A stretch of 16,969 bases of DNA, taken from assembly GCA_050701115.1 (NCBI GenBank), contig JBOHER010000202.1, positions 1 through 16,969 of the forward strand, in the 5' to 3' direction. A model generated the notes under the pieces. The model saw nothing but the letters and a program-made list of their open reading frames with translations, ran no database searches and had not been told where the DNA came from. How positions within the stretch are numbered: position 1 is the first letter of the stretch; every line of letters starts with the position of its first letter. Positions 6,461 to 14,980 of the stretch are shown here, piece after piece. This stretch comes from JBOHER01 sp050701115. GTDB lineage: Bacteria > Actinomycetota > Actinomycetes > Mycobacteriales > Pseudonocardiaceae. The position numbers and the translations under genes are program-made.

Positions 6461-8029
6461 TCACCTCCCCTGGCCGGCCCGCAGCGCAAGGAAGAAATCC
6501 ACCCGATCCTCGAGCGTTGCCAGCGAGCGGCCGGTGAGCTCTTCGATCCGCTGGATGCGGTAGCGCAGAGTATTGACGTGCATGTGCAGCCGGCTCGCGC
6601 AGTGCGTCCAGGAACCCGACGACGCCAGAAATGCATCCAAGGTGGGTACCAGGTCCGAACCGTGCTGCGCGTCGTAGTCCAGAACCGGCCCGAGCACCCG
6701 TGAACGGAACATCTGCCGGACGTCATCCGGCACCGTCGCCAGCAGCAGGGCGTGCGAGTCGATCTCGTCGGTAGCCAGCACCGACACCCGGCCCGGGCGG
6801 AGCTCCGCGAGCCGCCGCGCCTGCCGCGCCTCGTTCAGCGCCGAGGCTAGCCCCACCGACCCGGCCGCGGGCATGCTCAGTCCCAGCAGCAACCGGTGAT
6901 CGGCGAGCCCGGCATCGAGCAGTTGGGCTTGCGCGCGCAGCCGATCGGCGAAGGATCCAGGGTCGACGGGCACAAGGGCGACCGCCTCATCGTCAACGGC
7001 GGTCACCATGAGCCGGTCATCCGATGCCGGTATGACGGTCGCGAGCAGCTCCTCGAGAACCGCGCGGGCGAGTTGCCCATCCGGCCGCGGACTGGTGGCC
7101 GCGAACACCGCGACAAAACGTCGATCAGCGAGCTCCGTCGCGGCGAGCCTGGCCGATACCTCCGCCGGGTCCGAACGCCCGGACAGCACCAGCCGCACCA
7201 GCTGCTCGACGGCGACCCGGTCAGCACGGCGGCTCTCCTCGAGCCGCTCGCGCTCAAGCGCGACCAACGACACCAACTCGGTGACCGACTCGTGCAGGGC
7301 TCGCGGCCAGCCGCGGTGATCGCCTTCGCAGGCGAGGAACCAGCCGGAGACGCGCGGTTCCGGGCGCGCGCCGACCGCGAAAAGCGAGTAGGTCCCACCC
7401 GACGCACCCCGCCCGGCGCGGACCACGTGCGGGAAATCCCGCGCGGTGAGGAACTGCGCGGCCAGCCGTGCCGCCCGGCTGTCGTCGACCGGCGAGGCCG
7501 CCTGGACTGGGGACCGCCCGGTGGCCGTGAGCAGGCAGCAACCCACCTCGGCCTCACCCGCCCACAACTCGAGCAGGGCGTCCAGACCCGCGCCCTCGGC
7601 CACCGCGGCGAGCAGTCGGCGTCGGCGGCCGAGCTGCTCGGCCAGGTCACCCTGCCGTTCGACGGTGAGCTGCTGGATGACCCGATCGGTGATGGTCGCG
7701 AACGACACGTCGATCGGCACCTCGAGCAGCGGGATGCCGTGCTTTCGGCAGGCGACGACGAGATCCTCCGGGACGGTCCCGTAGGCAGCGTCCCCTGCCG
7801 CGACACAGGAGACTCGGCGGGCGGCGACGGTCTCGACGAATGTGGCCGCGTCCTCCGGCGTGCGGCGCCACATCATGCCGGTGAGCACCAGTTCGCCCCC
7901 GGAAAGATACCGCCCAGGGTCGAGCAGGTCCGTCGTGTAGACCCAGCGGATCGGCCGATCCAGCCCACGCTCCCCGGTGAGCGGCACCAGGTGCAGGTCC
8001 GGCATGTCGACGAGGTCCTGGACTCTCAT
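6461..8029 (-). CDS. pucR: PucR-family transcriptional regulator of purine catabolism
   Basis: The product is a 522-residue regulator. The N-terminal PucR domain (about 1-125) begins MRVQDLVDMPDLHLV and includes IRWVYTTDLLDPGRYLSGGELVL. A middle region contains the GGDEF-like segment common in this family. The C-terminal PucR-type HTH (about 464-522) contains LHMHVNTLRYRIQRIEELTG. PucR proteins control purine and allantoin utilisation genes, and this gene is transcribed away from a urate-degradation operon. The start is ATG 8029, with AGGG 5 nt upstream and AAGGGAG slightly further. The 21 codons upstream in frame are Arg-rich and were rejected. It probably senses a pathway intermediate; which one cannot be read from the sequence. 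Confidence 0.88.
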   Translation of the reverse strand: MRVQDLVDMPDLHLVPLTGERGLDRPIRWVYTTDLLDPGRYLSGGELVLTGMMWRRTPEDAATFVETVAARRVSCVAAGDAAYGTVPEDLVVACRKHGIPLLEVPIDVSFATITDRVIQQLTVERQGDLAEQLGRRRRLLAAVAEGAGLDALLELWAGEAEVGCCLLTATGRSPVQAASPVDDSRAARLAAQFLTARDFPHVVRAGRGASGGTYSLFAVGARPEPRVSGWFLACEGDHRGWPRALHESVTELVSLVALERERLEESRRADRVAVEQLVRLVLSGRSDPAEVSARLAATELADRRFVAVFAATSPRPDGQLARAVLEELLATVIPASDDRLMVTAVDDEAVALVPVDPGSFADRLRAQAQLLDAGLADHRLLLGLSMPAAGSVGLASALNEARQARRLAELRPGRVSVLATDEIDSHALLLATVPDDVRQMFRSRVLGPVLDYDAQHGSDLVPTLDAFLASSGSWTHCASRLHMHVNTLRYRIQRIEELTGRSLATLEDRVDFFLALRAGQGR

Positions 8030-8062
8030 CTTCGCCCTGCACTCCCTTCGCCTGCCCCGTCG

Positions 8063-8082
8063 GTTTGGATGATCCTCCAAAC
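8063..8082. promoter_or_regulatory. 20-bp near-palindrome, candidate PucR operator
   Basis: GTTTGGA (8063-8069) and TCCAAAC (8076-8082) form perfect 7-bp arms around TGATCC. The full 20 bp is symmetric except for one base pair. It lies 34 bp from the pucR start and 78 bp from the uraD start, in the only intergenic region between the divergent genes. It is the obvious site for shared control. Confidence 0.6.
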
Positions 8083-8123
8083 GGGGGTGCATCGTCGAGG
8101 GCGGGTTTCAGGTGTCCTGCCAC

Positions 8124-8153
8124 TTACCAGCCGACCCCGCTGGTTGCTGTACT
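8124..8153 (+). promoter_or_regulatory. Candidate uraD promoter, possibly leaderless
   Basis: TTACCA (8124-8129) and TGTACT (8148-8153) are 18 bp apart, and the hexamer ends 7 nt before ATG 8161. No Shine-Dalgarno sequence precedes that ATG, which fits a leaderless transcript. Neither hexamer is close to consensus. Confidence 0.35.
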
Positions 8154-8160
8154 CAACGGC

Positions 8161-8688
8161 ATGACGCACATCACAACCCACCGGAGCGGCACGGCGCTGG
8201 ATGCGCTCAACGCACTGGACGCCGCGGCGGCCGAGCGGGAGCTGCTGACCTGCTGCCGGGCGCGCCGCTGGGCTTCTCAGGTGGTCGCGGGCAGGCCGTA
8301 CGCGAAGCTGACCGCTCTGCTGAACGCATCCGACGCCGTGGTGGCGAAGCTGACCGACGACGACATCGCCGAGGCGCTCGCCGCGCACCCCCGGATCGGT
8401 GAGCGGGCCGACGGGGACGCCCGCGAGGCCGCCTGGTCCCGCCACGAGCAGTCGGGCGCTGCGGAGGCCACTCCCGCTGCGCGGAAAGCCCTCGCCGAGG
8501 GCAACGCCGCCTACCAGAAGCGGTTCGGCCAGGTCTTCCTCATCTGCGCCAGTGGTCTGTCCGCCGAACAGGTGTTGGTCAATCTCCGCACCAGGCTCGG
8601 CAACGACGCCGGCACCGAGCGCGCCGTCGTACGAGAGGAACTGCGCAAGATCACCCAGCTGCGGCTGCGAAAGCTGGTGGGTTCATGA
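8161..8688 (+). CDS. uraD: 2-oxo-4-hydroxy-4-carboxy-5-ureidoimidazoline (OHCU) decarboxylase
   Basis: The product is a 175-residue cytosolic enzyme that decarboxylates OHCU stereospecifically to S-allantoin, the last step of the urate-to-allantoin pathway. The catalytic set is present. AHPRIGER carries the His76-Pro77 pair; WSRHEQSGA carries Glu96, 20 residues later; LRTRLGN carries Arg145. RFGQVFLICASG (121-132) is the usual core strand. The start is ATG 8161. The frame extends upstream to 8065, but that part crosses the operator region and lacks coding character. It is first in an eight-gene operon, and its stop overlaps the uraH start (ATGA). It is intact, in contrast to the UraD-like domain fused to the permease at the end of the operon. 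Confidence 0.92.
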   Translation: MTHITTHRSGTALDALNALDAAAAERELLTCCRARRWASQVVAGRPYAKLTALLNASDAVVAKLTDDDIAEALAAHPRIGERADGDAREAAWSRHEQSGAAEATPAARKALAEGNAAYQKRFGQVFLICASGLSAEQVLVNLRTRLGNDAGTERAVVREELRKITQLRLRKLVGS

Positions 8689-9011
8689 GCCTCTCGACGC
8701 ACGTGCTGGACAGCTCGACAGGTAGGCCGGCCGCGGGAATCCGGGTCCGGCTGGAGAGCAGCAAGGCGAACACCTGGGTCGCCGAGGCCGAAGCGGTCAC
8801 CGACGCCGATGGGCGCATCCGCGAGTTCTCCTCCGACGGTCCCGCCGCGGGTGTGCACCGACTGATCTTCGACACCGCCGGCTACTTCGACGGTCGGCCC
8901 GCCTTTTACCCCGAGGTCGCGGTGACCTTCCAGATCACCGACCCGGCCGAACACCACCACGTACCACTGCTGCTCAGCCCGTTCGCCTACTCGACCTACC
9001 GAGGGAGCTAG
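8685..9011 (+). CDS. uraH: 5-hydroxyisourate hydrolase (transthyretin-like)
   Basis: The product is a 108-residue transthyretin-fold enzyme that hydrolyses 5-hydroxyisourate, the uricase product, to OHCU. Diagnostic residues are His6 in THVLD, Arg44 in DADGRI, FYPEV (74-78), the His-rich HHHVPLLLSP (90-99) and the C-terminal YRGS (105-108), which completes the active site at the tetramer channel. The length is normal for the family. It starts at ATG 8685, overlapping the uraD stop by 4 nt, so the two are probably translationally coupled. Uricase follows after 4 nt, and its ribosome site GGGAG (9003-9007) lies within the end of this gene. Confidence 0.95.
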   Translation: MSLSTHVLDSSTGRPAAGIRVRLESSKANTWVAEAEAVTDADGRIREFSSDGPAAGVHRLIFDTAGYFDGRPAFYPEVAVTFQITDPAEHHHVPLLLSPFAYSTYRGS

Positions 9012-9015
9012 ATCC

Positions 9016-9888
9016 ATGACCATCCAGCTGGGCCCAAACCAGTACGGAAAGGCGGAGACCCACGTGGTGCGCGTCTCCCGCGACGGCGACGTGCACGAGA
9101 TCACCGATCTCACCGTCTCCACCGCCCTTTCCGGCGACTTGGCGGACACCCACCTGACCGGCGACAACGCCAAGGTGCTCCCCACCGACACGCAGAAGAA
9201 CACCGTGTTCGCCTTCGCGGCCGATCACGGTGTCGGCGAGATCGAAGAGTTCGGCCTGCGGCTGGCCCGCCACTTCGTCTCATCCCAAGAGCCAATCCAT
9301 CGCGCCCGGATCACCATCGAACAGCACACCTGGGAGCGGATCGAGGTCGGCGGCACCCCCGCGCCGCACTCGTTCCAGCGCTCCGGAGTTGAGACCCGGA
9401 CCGCGACGGTGACCTATGACGGCGCGCAGGCCTGGGTGGTGTCGGGGCTGAAGGATCTGGTCGTGCTGAACTCCACCGACTCGGAGTTCTGGGGCTACCC
9501 CAGGGACCGCTACACCACGTTGCCCGAGACGCACGACCGCATCCTGGCCACCGCGGTCAACGCCCAGTGGCGGCATGCCTCGGCCGAAGCCGACTGGGGC
9601 AAGTCCTATGCGGAGGCCCGGCGCCACCTGGTGGAGGCGTTCGCGCAGACGCACAGCCTCTCCTTGCAGCAGACGCTCTACGCCATGGGCCAGCGGGTGC
9701 TGGAGCACCGCCCCGAGGTGGCGGAAGTCCGGCTGTTCCTGCCCAACAAGCACCACTTCCCTGTGGACCTTTCGCCGTTCGACCTGACCAATCAGGGTGA
9801 GGTGTTCTACGCGGCCGACCGTCCCTATGGCCTGATCGAGGGCACCGTCTTGCGCAGCGACGCACCCGAGCCCGGCCTGGCGTGGTGA
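9016..9888 (+). CDS. pucL: Uricase (factor-independent urate oxidase)
   Basis: The product is a 290-residue cofactor-free urate oxidase that converts urate and O2 to 5-hydroxyisourate and H2O2. The T-fold active-site residues are visible: Lys12 in NQYGKAE, Thr57-Asp58 in VLPTDTQKN, the SGLKDLVVLNSTDSEFWGY segment (143-161), and Asn244/His246 in PNKHHFPVD. The N-terminal UraD domain found fused to uricase in Bacillus PucL is absent; UraD is a separate gene here. The start is ATG 9016, with GGGAG 8 nt upstream. The C-terminus lacks an SKL-type tag, as expected in bacteria. Its stop overlaps possible GTG starts of the next gene. Confidence 0.96.
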   Translation: MTIQLGPNQYGKAETHVVRVSRDGDVHEITDLTVSTALSGDLADTHLTGDNAKVLPTDTQKNTVFAFAADHGVGEIEEFGLRLARHFVSSQEPIHRARITIEQHTWERIEVGGTPAPHSFQRSGVETRTATVTYDGAQAWVVSGLKDLVVLNSTDSEFWGYPRDRYTTLPETHDRILATAVNAQWRHASAEADWGKSYAEARRHLVEAFAQTHSLSLQQTLYAMGQRVLEHRPEVAEVRLFLPNKHHFPVDLSPFDLTNQGEVFYAADRPYGLIEGTVLRSDAPEPGLAW

Positions 9889-9893
9889 GCGAG

Positions 9894-10775
9894 ATGGACT
9901 TCCTCAGGCCCGCCACCTGGGCGGACGCGCTGGCCGCCAAGGCCGAACACCCCGATGCGCTGCCGATCTGCGGCGGCACCGACGTCATGGTGGAGCTCAA
10001 CTTCGATGTGAAGCGGCCGCCAGCACTGCTCGACCTGACCCGCATCACCGAGCTCCGCGATTGGGTGCCCGAGGACGGTTGGCTGCGGATCGGCTCCGGG
10101 GTCACCTACAGCAGGCTGATCACCGAGCTCGGCATGCGACTGCCCGGGCTCGCCAAGGCGTCCCGCACCGTCGGGTCGCCGCAGATCCGCAATCGCGGCA
10201 CGGTCGGCGGCAACCTCGGCTCAGCGTCGCCTGCAGGCGACGCCCATCCCCCGCTGCTGGCCGATGACGCTCTGGTCGAGGCGCACTCGGCGCGGGGCAG
10301 CAGGCGCATCCCGATCACCGAGTTCTTCACCGGGGTCAAGCGCAACGCGCTCGAGCCCGACGAGCTGATCGCGGCCTTCCTGGTGCGCCCCGCCGACGGG
10401 CCGCAGCAGTTCTCCAAGATCGGCACCCGCAACGCGATGGTCATCTCGGTGGCCGCGTTCGCGTTCGCTCTGCACCCGGACCAGCACAGGGTGGGCACCG
10501 GATTCGGTTCCGCGGCACCGACACCGCGCCGCGCACCGGAAGCCGAGACGTTCCTGAACGGCGAGCTGACCGACCGAGGACTCTGGGACTCGCGGGCCGA
10601 ACTCGACCCGGCCGTGGTGTCCCGCTTCGGCGACCTGGTCGCCGCGGCCGCGTCCCCCATCGACGACGTCCGTGGCACCGCGGACTACCGCAAGCACGCC
10701 CTGGCCGTCATGGCGAAGCGAACTCTGGTGTGGGCGTGGACCGAGTATCGAAAGGAGGGGCGGGCATGCGCGTGA
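9894..10775 (+). CDS. Xanthine dehydrogenase family FAD-binding subunit
   Basis: The product is a 293-residue medium (FAD) subunit of a molybdenum hydroxylase, which passes electrons from the 2Fe-2S subunit to its acceptor. FAD-binding motifs are ICGGTD (25-30) and TVGGNLGSASPAGD (103-116), preceded by GSPQIRNR. The remainder is the usual C-terminal flavoprotein domain. I chose ATG 9894, which gives the family's typical MDFLRPATW start and has GGTGAG close upstream. GTG at 9885 would give a GTGA overlap with uricase and three extra residues; GTG 9882 is also possible. The end overlaps the 2Fe-2S gene by 10 nt. Confidence 0.92.
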   Translation: MDFLRPATWADALAAKAEHPDALPICGGTDVMVELNFDVKRPPALLDLTRITELRDWVPEDGWLRIGSGVTYSRLITELGMRLPGLAKASRTVGSPQIRNRGTVGGNLGSASPAGDAHPPLLADDALVEAHSARGSRRIPITEFFTGVKRNALEPDELIAAFLVRPADGPQQFSKIGTRNAMVISVAAFAFALHPDQHRVGTGFGSAAPTPRRAPEAETFLNGELTDRGLWDSRAELDPAVVSRFGDLVAAAASPIDDVRGTADYRKHALAVMAKRTLVWAWTEYRKEGRACA

Positions 10776-11257
10776 AGTGCACCGTCAACGGTGAGCAGCA
10801 CGAGATCGACGACGTGTGGGAAGGCGAGAGCCTGCTCTACGCCCTACGCGAGCGGATGGGCCTGCCCGGCTCGAAGAACGCCTGCGAACAAGGCGAATGC
10901 GGTTCCTGCACGGTCTACCTGGACGGCACCCCGGTGTGCTCGTGCCTGGTCGCGGCAGGCCAGGCCCACGAGCGCGAGGTCGTGACCGTCGAAGGGCTGG
11001 CCGAGGGCGAGCAACTCGACCCGGTGCAGCAGGCCTTCGTCGAGGCGGGCGCTGTGCAGTGCGGGTTCTGCACCCCGGGTCTGCTGGTCGCCACCCACGA
11101 CCTGCTCGAGCGCGAGACACAACCCAGCGACCCGGAGATCCGCGAGGCACTCGCCGGCAACCTGTGCCGCTGCACCGGCTACGAAAAGATTCTCGACGCC
11201 GTGCGCCTGGCCGCGTCTCGCAAGGCGGTGTCCCGGTTGGGCCCAGAGAATGAGTAA
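10766..11257 (+). CDS. Xanthine dehydrogenase family 2Fe-2S subunit
   Basis: The product is a 163-residue small subunit carrying two 2Fe-2S clusters that relay electrons from molybdenum to FAD. Plant-type cluster ligands are Cys40, Cys45, Cys48 and Cys60, in NACEQGECGSC and the following PVCSC. The second cluster uses Cys99 and Cys102 (QCGFC) with Cys134 and Cys136 (LCRC). All eight are present. ATG 10766 has one of the strongest ribosome sites in the window, AAAGGAGGGG at 10751-10760, inside the end of the FAD subunit gene. It overlaps the next gene by 8 nt. Confidence 0.95.
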   Translation: MRVKCTVNGEQHEIDDVWEGESLLYALRERMGLPGSKNACEQGECGSCTVYLDGTPVCSCLVAAGQAHEREVVTVEGLAEGEQLDPVQQAFVEAGAVQCGFCTPGLLVATHDLLERETQPSDPEIREALAGNLCRCTGYEKILDAVRLAASRKAVSRLGPENE

Positions 11258-12626
11258 GACACTGAGCCGCACCGTTGTTGAGGGCTGCGCGGTAGCCGCA
11301 GTGGACGCCGTGGGAACCGAATACCCCGACGGCCACATCGTCGTCGAGGACGGCCGCATCCTGGAGGTCGGCCCCGGCCTTGCGCCCGCGGCGCTGACCG
11401 CAGGCGCCGAGCGCGTCGACGGCCGAGGCTGCCTGGCCACCCCCGGGCTGATCAACACCCACCACCACCTCTTCCAGTGGGCCACCCGTGGTCTCGCCCA
11501 GAACGAGTCGCTGTTCGATTGGCTCACCGAGCTCTATCCGGTGTGGGCGCGGCTGGACGCCGAGATCGTGTCCGCGGCCGCGGGCGCGGCGCTCGGCTGG
11601 CTGGCGAAGTCCGGCTGCACCACGAGTACCGACCATCACTACGTGTTCCCCACCTCCGGTGGCGACCTGCTGGCCGCCGAGATCGAGGCCGCCACCCGGC
11701 TAGGGGTCCGGTTCCACCCCTGCCGGGGCTCGATGGACCTCGGCCGCTCCGCAGGCGGTCTGCCGCCGGACGAGGTGGTCGAGGACCGCGAAGCGATCCT
11801 GGCCGCGACCGAAGACGCCATCGACCGCTGGCATGATCCGGCAGCCGATGCCATGGTTCGCGTAGCGGTCGCGCCCTGCTCCCCGTTCTCCGCCACCGGT
11901 GACCTGATGCGCGAATCGGCCGAACTGGCCCGACGCAAGGGCGTCCGCCTGCACACACACCTGGCCGAGACCGCCGAGGAGGAGGCGTTCGCGCGCGAGG
12001 CCTTCGGCTGCTCTCCCGTCGAGTACATCGAGGACCTCGGCTGGCTCGGCGACGATGTGTGGCTGGCGCACTGCGTCCACCTGGACGATGCGGCCGTCAA
12101 GCGCTTCGCCCACACCGGCACCGGGGTCGCGCATTGCCCGACCTCGAACGCCCGCCTCGGCGCGGGCATGGCGCCGGTGCGTGACCTGCTCGACGCGGGC
12201 GCGCCGGTCGGGCTCGGCGTGGACGGCGCCGCGTCCAACGAGTGGAGCTCGCTCGGCGACGAGTTGCGCCAGGCCGCGCTGGTGGCCCGGCTCCGTGGCG
12301 GGCCGGACGCGTTGACCGTGCGTGAGTCACTGGCGCTGGGCACCATCGGCGGCGCCCGTTGCCTCGGCCGGGCCGACGAGATCGGTTCACTCGAGCCGGG
12401 CAAGCTGGCCGACATCGCGCTGTGGCGCATCGACGGTCTCGGCCACGCGGGCATCGAGGACCCGGTCGCGGCGCTCGTCCTCGGCCCCCGTCCCCCGCTC
12501 GCCCGGCTCTTCGTCGGCGGCCGCACCGTGGTGTCCGACGACCGTCTGACCACTGTGGACGAATCCGACCTTGCCCGCGCGGCCCGAGCCGCCAGCCGTG
12601 CCCTCCAGACGAGAGGTGAGAGATGA
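11250..12626 (+). CDS. Amidohydrolase, probably 8-oxoguanine deaminase
   Basis: The product is a 458-residue metal-dependent amidohydrolase of the TrzN/AtzA (COG0402) group. Metal-site motifs are TPGLINTHHH (64-73, HxH at 71 and 73), HTHLAE for the third histidine, LAHCVHLD and the aspartate of GVDGAASNEW. In this subgroup 8-oxoguanine deaminase converts 8-oxoguanine to urate, which fits its position among uricase and xanthine dehydrogenase genes. Guanine deaminase or another aminopurine deaminase is the main alternative; specificity is inferred from context. It starts at ATG 11250 inside the 2Fe-2S gene and ends with an ATGA overlap with the molybdenum subunit, so it lies between two subunits of one enzyme. 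Confidence 0.8.
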   Translation: MSKTLSRTVVEGCAVAAVDAVGTEYPDGHIVVEDGRILEVGPGLAPAALTAGAERVDGRGCLATPGLINTHHHLFQWATRGLAQNESLFDWLTELYPVWARLDAEIVSAAAGAALGWLAKSGCTTSTDHHYVFPTSGGDLLAAEIEAATRLGVRFHPCRGSMDLGRSAGGLPPDEVVEDREAILAATEDAIDRWHDPAADAMVRVAVAPCSPFSATGDLMRESAELARRKGVRLHTHLAETAEEEAFAREAFGCSPVEYIEDLGWLGDDVWLAHCVHLDDAAVKRFAHTGTGVAHCPTSNARLGAGMAPVRDLLDAGAPVGLGVDGAASNEWSSLGDELRQAALVARLRGGPDALTVRESLALGTIGGARCLGRADEIGSLEPGKLADIALWRIDGLGHAGIEDPVAALVLGPRPPLARLFVGGRTVVSDDRLTTVDESDLARAARAASRALQTRGER

Positions 12627-14935
12627 CCACCCCCAGCAGCCCCGCACGGACCGAACAGCAGCTGGGCACCGCCATCACCGGCGGTGTCGGCGAGAGTCCG
12701 CTCCGCCCAGACGGCACGCTGAAGGTCAAGGGCGAGTTCGCCTACTCCTCCGACCTCTGGCTGGACGACATGCTGTGGGGCGCGACCCTGCGCAGCCCGC
12801 ACCCCTACGCGAGGATCCGGTCCGTCGACATCACCGATGCGGTGCGGCTGCCCGGTGTGTACGCGGTACTCACCCACGCCGATGTCCCCGGTGACAACGT
12901 CTTCGGCCTCGAACACGCCGACCAGCCGGTGCTGGCGGTCGACGTGGTGCGCTACCAAGGTGAGGCCGTCGCGATCGTGGCCGCCGACCATCCCGAAACC
13001 GCCCGCAGGGCAATCAACAAGATAACCGTGGACTACGAAGTGCTCGAGCCCCTGGTGGATCCTTCCGCAGCCGCCTTCGCCGCTGGCGTCCCGCAACTGC
13101 ACCCACACGGCAACGTGGTGCGCCATCTGCCGATCCGCAAGGGCAATCCGGAGGCAACCGCGGATGTGGTGGTCCGCGGCGACTACGAAGTGGGCATGCA
13201 GGATCAGGCGTTCCTCGGTCCGGAGTCCGGGCTCGCGGTGCCCGCAGAGGACGGCGGCGTCGACCTCTACATCGCAACCCAATGGCTGCACGCCGACCAA
13301 AGGCAGCTGTGCCGGGTCCTCAGTCTGCCCGCGGGCAAGGTGCGACTGACGCTGGCCGGTGTCGGCGGAGCCTTCGGCGCCCGCGAGGACCTGTCCATGC
13401 AGGCGCACGCGTGCATGCTCGCCTTGCATACCCGCCGTCCGGTGAAGATGGTCTACTCCCGGGAGGAGTCGTTCTTCGGCCACGTGCACCGGCATCCGGC
13501 GACGATGCGCTACGAACATGGCGCCACCCGGGACGGCAAGCTGGTCTACGTCAAGGCGCAGATCATCCTGGACGGCGGCGCATATGCGTCCAGCACACCC
13601 GCGGTAGTAGCCAACGCGGCCACCCTCGGTGTCGGCCCGTACAAGGTCAACAACGTGGCCATCGACTGTTACGGCGTGTACACCAACAACCCGCCGTGTG
13701 GCGCGATGCGGGGATTCGGTGCGGTCCAGGCCGCCTTCGGCTACGAGTCCCAAATGGACAAGCTCGCCGCGGAACTGGGCCTTGATCCGGTTGATCTGCG
13801 CATCCGCAACGCGATGTCCGAGGGCACGACCATGCCAACGGGTCAGGTGGTCGACTCGGCCGCGCCGGTGGCCGAGTTGTTGCGTCGCGTCGCCGCGATG
13901 CCGTTGCCACCCAGGCCGGAACCCGGCTCCTACGATCTGCGGGAACTGCCCGGCGGGGTGTCCAACACCACGCACGGCGAAGGCGTCCGGCGGGGCGTCG
14001 GCATCGCGATCGGCATCAAGAATGTCTGCTTCTCCGAAGGGTTCGACGACTACTCGACGGCACGGGTCCGGCTGGAAGCCGTCGGCGGCGAAGCGGTGGC
14101 GATCGTGCACACCGCGGCCGCGGAGGTCGGCCAGGGCCTGGTCACCGTGCAGGCGCAGATCGCCCGCACCGAACTGGGCGTGGAGCGGGTCACCATTCAC
14201 CCGGCCGACACCCAGGTGGGCAGCGGCGGCTCGACCTCGGCCTCCCGCCAGACTTACGTCACCGGCGGCGCGGTGCGGTCAGCCTGCGAGAAGGTGCGCA
14301 AACGGGTGCTACGGCTTGCCTGCGACCGGCTCGGCCGCCCGCTCACCGCACTCCGGGTCGAGGGCGACAAGATCGTGTCCGATGTGGACGGTGTGCTCGC
14401 GGCCATTGTGGACGTTCTGGACGACGACGTCATCGAGGAGACCGTCAAGTGGCGGCACCGCCCGACCCAGCAGGTCGATCCCACAACAGGGCAGGGCAAC
14501 GCGCACGTGCAGTACGCCTTCGCGGCACACCGCGCTGTGGTCGACGTCGACGTCGATCTCGGGCTCGTCCGGGTCGTCCAACTGGACTGTGCCCAGGACG
14601 TCGGCAAAGCGATGAACCCCGATGCCGTCCTCGGCCAGATCCACGGCGGCTCAGCGCAAGGCCTCGGCCTCGCCGTCATGGAAGAAATCCAGGTGTCCGG
14701 CGGCAAGATCCGCAATCCGTCCTTCACCGACTACCTCATCCCCACCATTCTCGACATGCCGCCCATGCGGGTGGATGTGCTCGAACTGGCCGACCCGCAC
14801 GCGCCCTACGGCCTGCGCGGCGTCGGTGAACCACCGACGATCTCCTCCACCCCTGCGATCGTCGCCGCCATCAGGGCAGCCACCGGAGCCGACCTCACCC
14901 GGGTCCCGGTTCAGCCACACCACATCACCGAATAA
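12623..14935 (+). CDS. Xanthine dehydrogenase molybdenum-cofactor subunit
   Basis: The product is a 770-residue large subunit that binds the molybdopterin cofactor and oxidises hypoxanthine and xanthine to urate. Motifs include GVGGAFGARED (246-256) near the cofactor and CGAMRGFGAVQ with Arg363, matching the substrate-orienting arginine of xanthine dehydrogenases. GEVGQGL-type glutamine segments (AAAEVGQGLVTVQAQ) and the C-terminal RGVGEPPT, with Glu736 as the catalytic base, are also present. The start is ATG 12623, with GAGGTGAGAG just upstream, overlapping the deaminase stop. FAD and 2Fe-2S subunits are encoded upstream, so the holoenzyme is a three-gene type. No XdhC-like maturation gene is in the window. 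Confidence 0.93.
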   Translation: MTTPSSPARTEQQLGTAITGGVGESPLRPDGTLKVKGEFAYSSDLWLDDMLWGATLRSPHPYARIRSVDITDAVRLPGVYAVLTHADVPGDNVFGLEHADQPVLAVDVVRYQGEAVAIVAADHPETARRAINKITVDYEVLEPLVDPSAAAFAAGVPQLHPHGNVVRHLPIRKGNPEATADVVVRGDYEVGMQDQAFLGPESGLAVPAEDGGVDLYIATQWLHADQRQLCRVLSLPAGKVRLTLAGVGGAFGAREDLSMQAHACMLALHTRRPVKMVYSREESFFGHVHRHPATMRYEHGATRDGKLVYVKAQIILDGGAYASSTPAVVANAATLGVGPYKVNNVAIDCYGVYTNNPPCGAMRGFGAVQAAFGYESQMDKLAAELGLDPVDLRIRNAMSEGTTMPTGQVVDSAAPVAELLRRVAAMPLPPRPEPGSYDLRELPGGVSNTTHGEGVRRGVGIAIGIKNVCFSEGFDDYSTARVRLEAVGGEAVAIVHTAAAEVGQGLVTVQAQIARTELGVERVTIHPADTQVGSGGSTSASRQTYVTGGAVRSACEKVRKRVLRLACDRLGRPLTALRVEGDKIVSDVDGVLAAIVDVLDDDVIEETVKWRHRPTQQVDPTTGQGNAHVQYAFAAHRAVVDVDVDLGLVRVVQLDCAQDVGKAMNPDAVLGQIHGGSAQGLGLAVMEEIQVSGGKIRNPSFTDYLIPTILDMPPMRVDVLELADPHAPYGLRGVGEPPTISSTPAIVAAIRAATGADLTRVPVQPHHITE

Positions 14936-14980
14936 CCACCTCCAGCCCGACCGTTCAGTGTCGCCGCAAGGGAGAAACCA

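Noticed and set aside
5539..6537. 332-codon plus-strand frame across the ArsR-SRPBCC gene
   Set aside because: It is antisense to a two-domain protein with clear motifs; the composition is that of a shadow frame.
6896..8164. 422-codon plus-strand frame across pucR
   Set aside because: It is a shadow of pucR, whose PucR and HTH motifs are on the minus strand.
11639..14200. 853-codon open frame on the minus strand
   Set aside because: It lies antisense to the deaminase and molybdenum-subunit genes, both of which have clear family motifs. Long antisense frames are common in GC-rich DNA, and the product has no recognisable motif.
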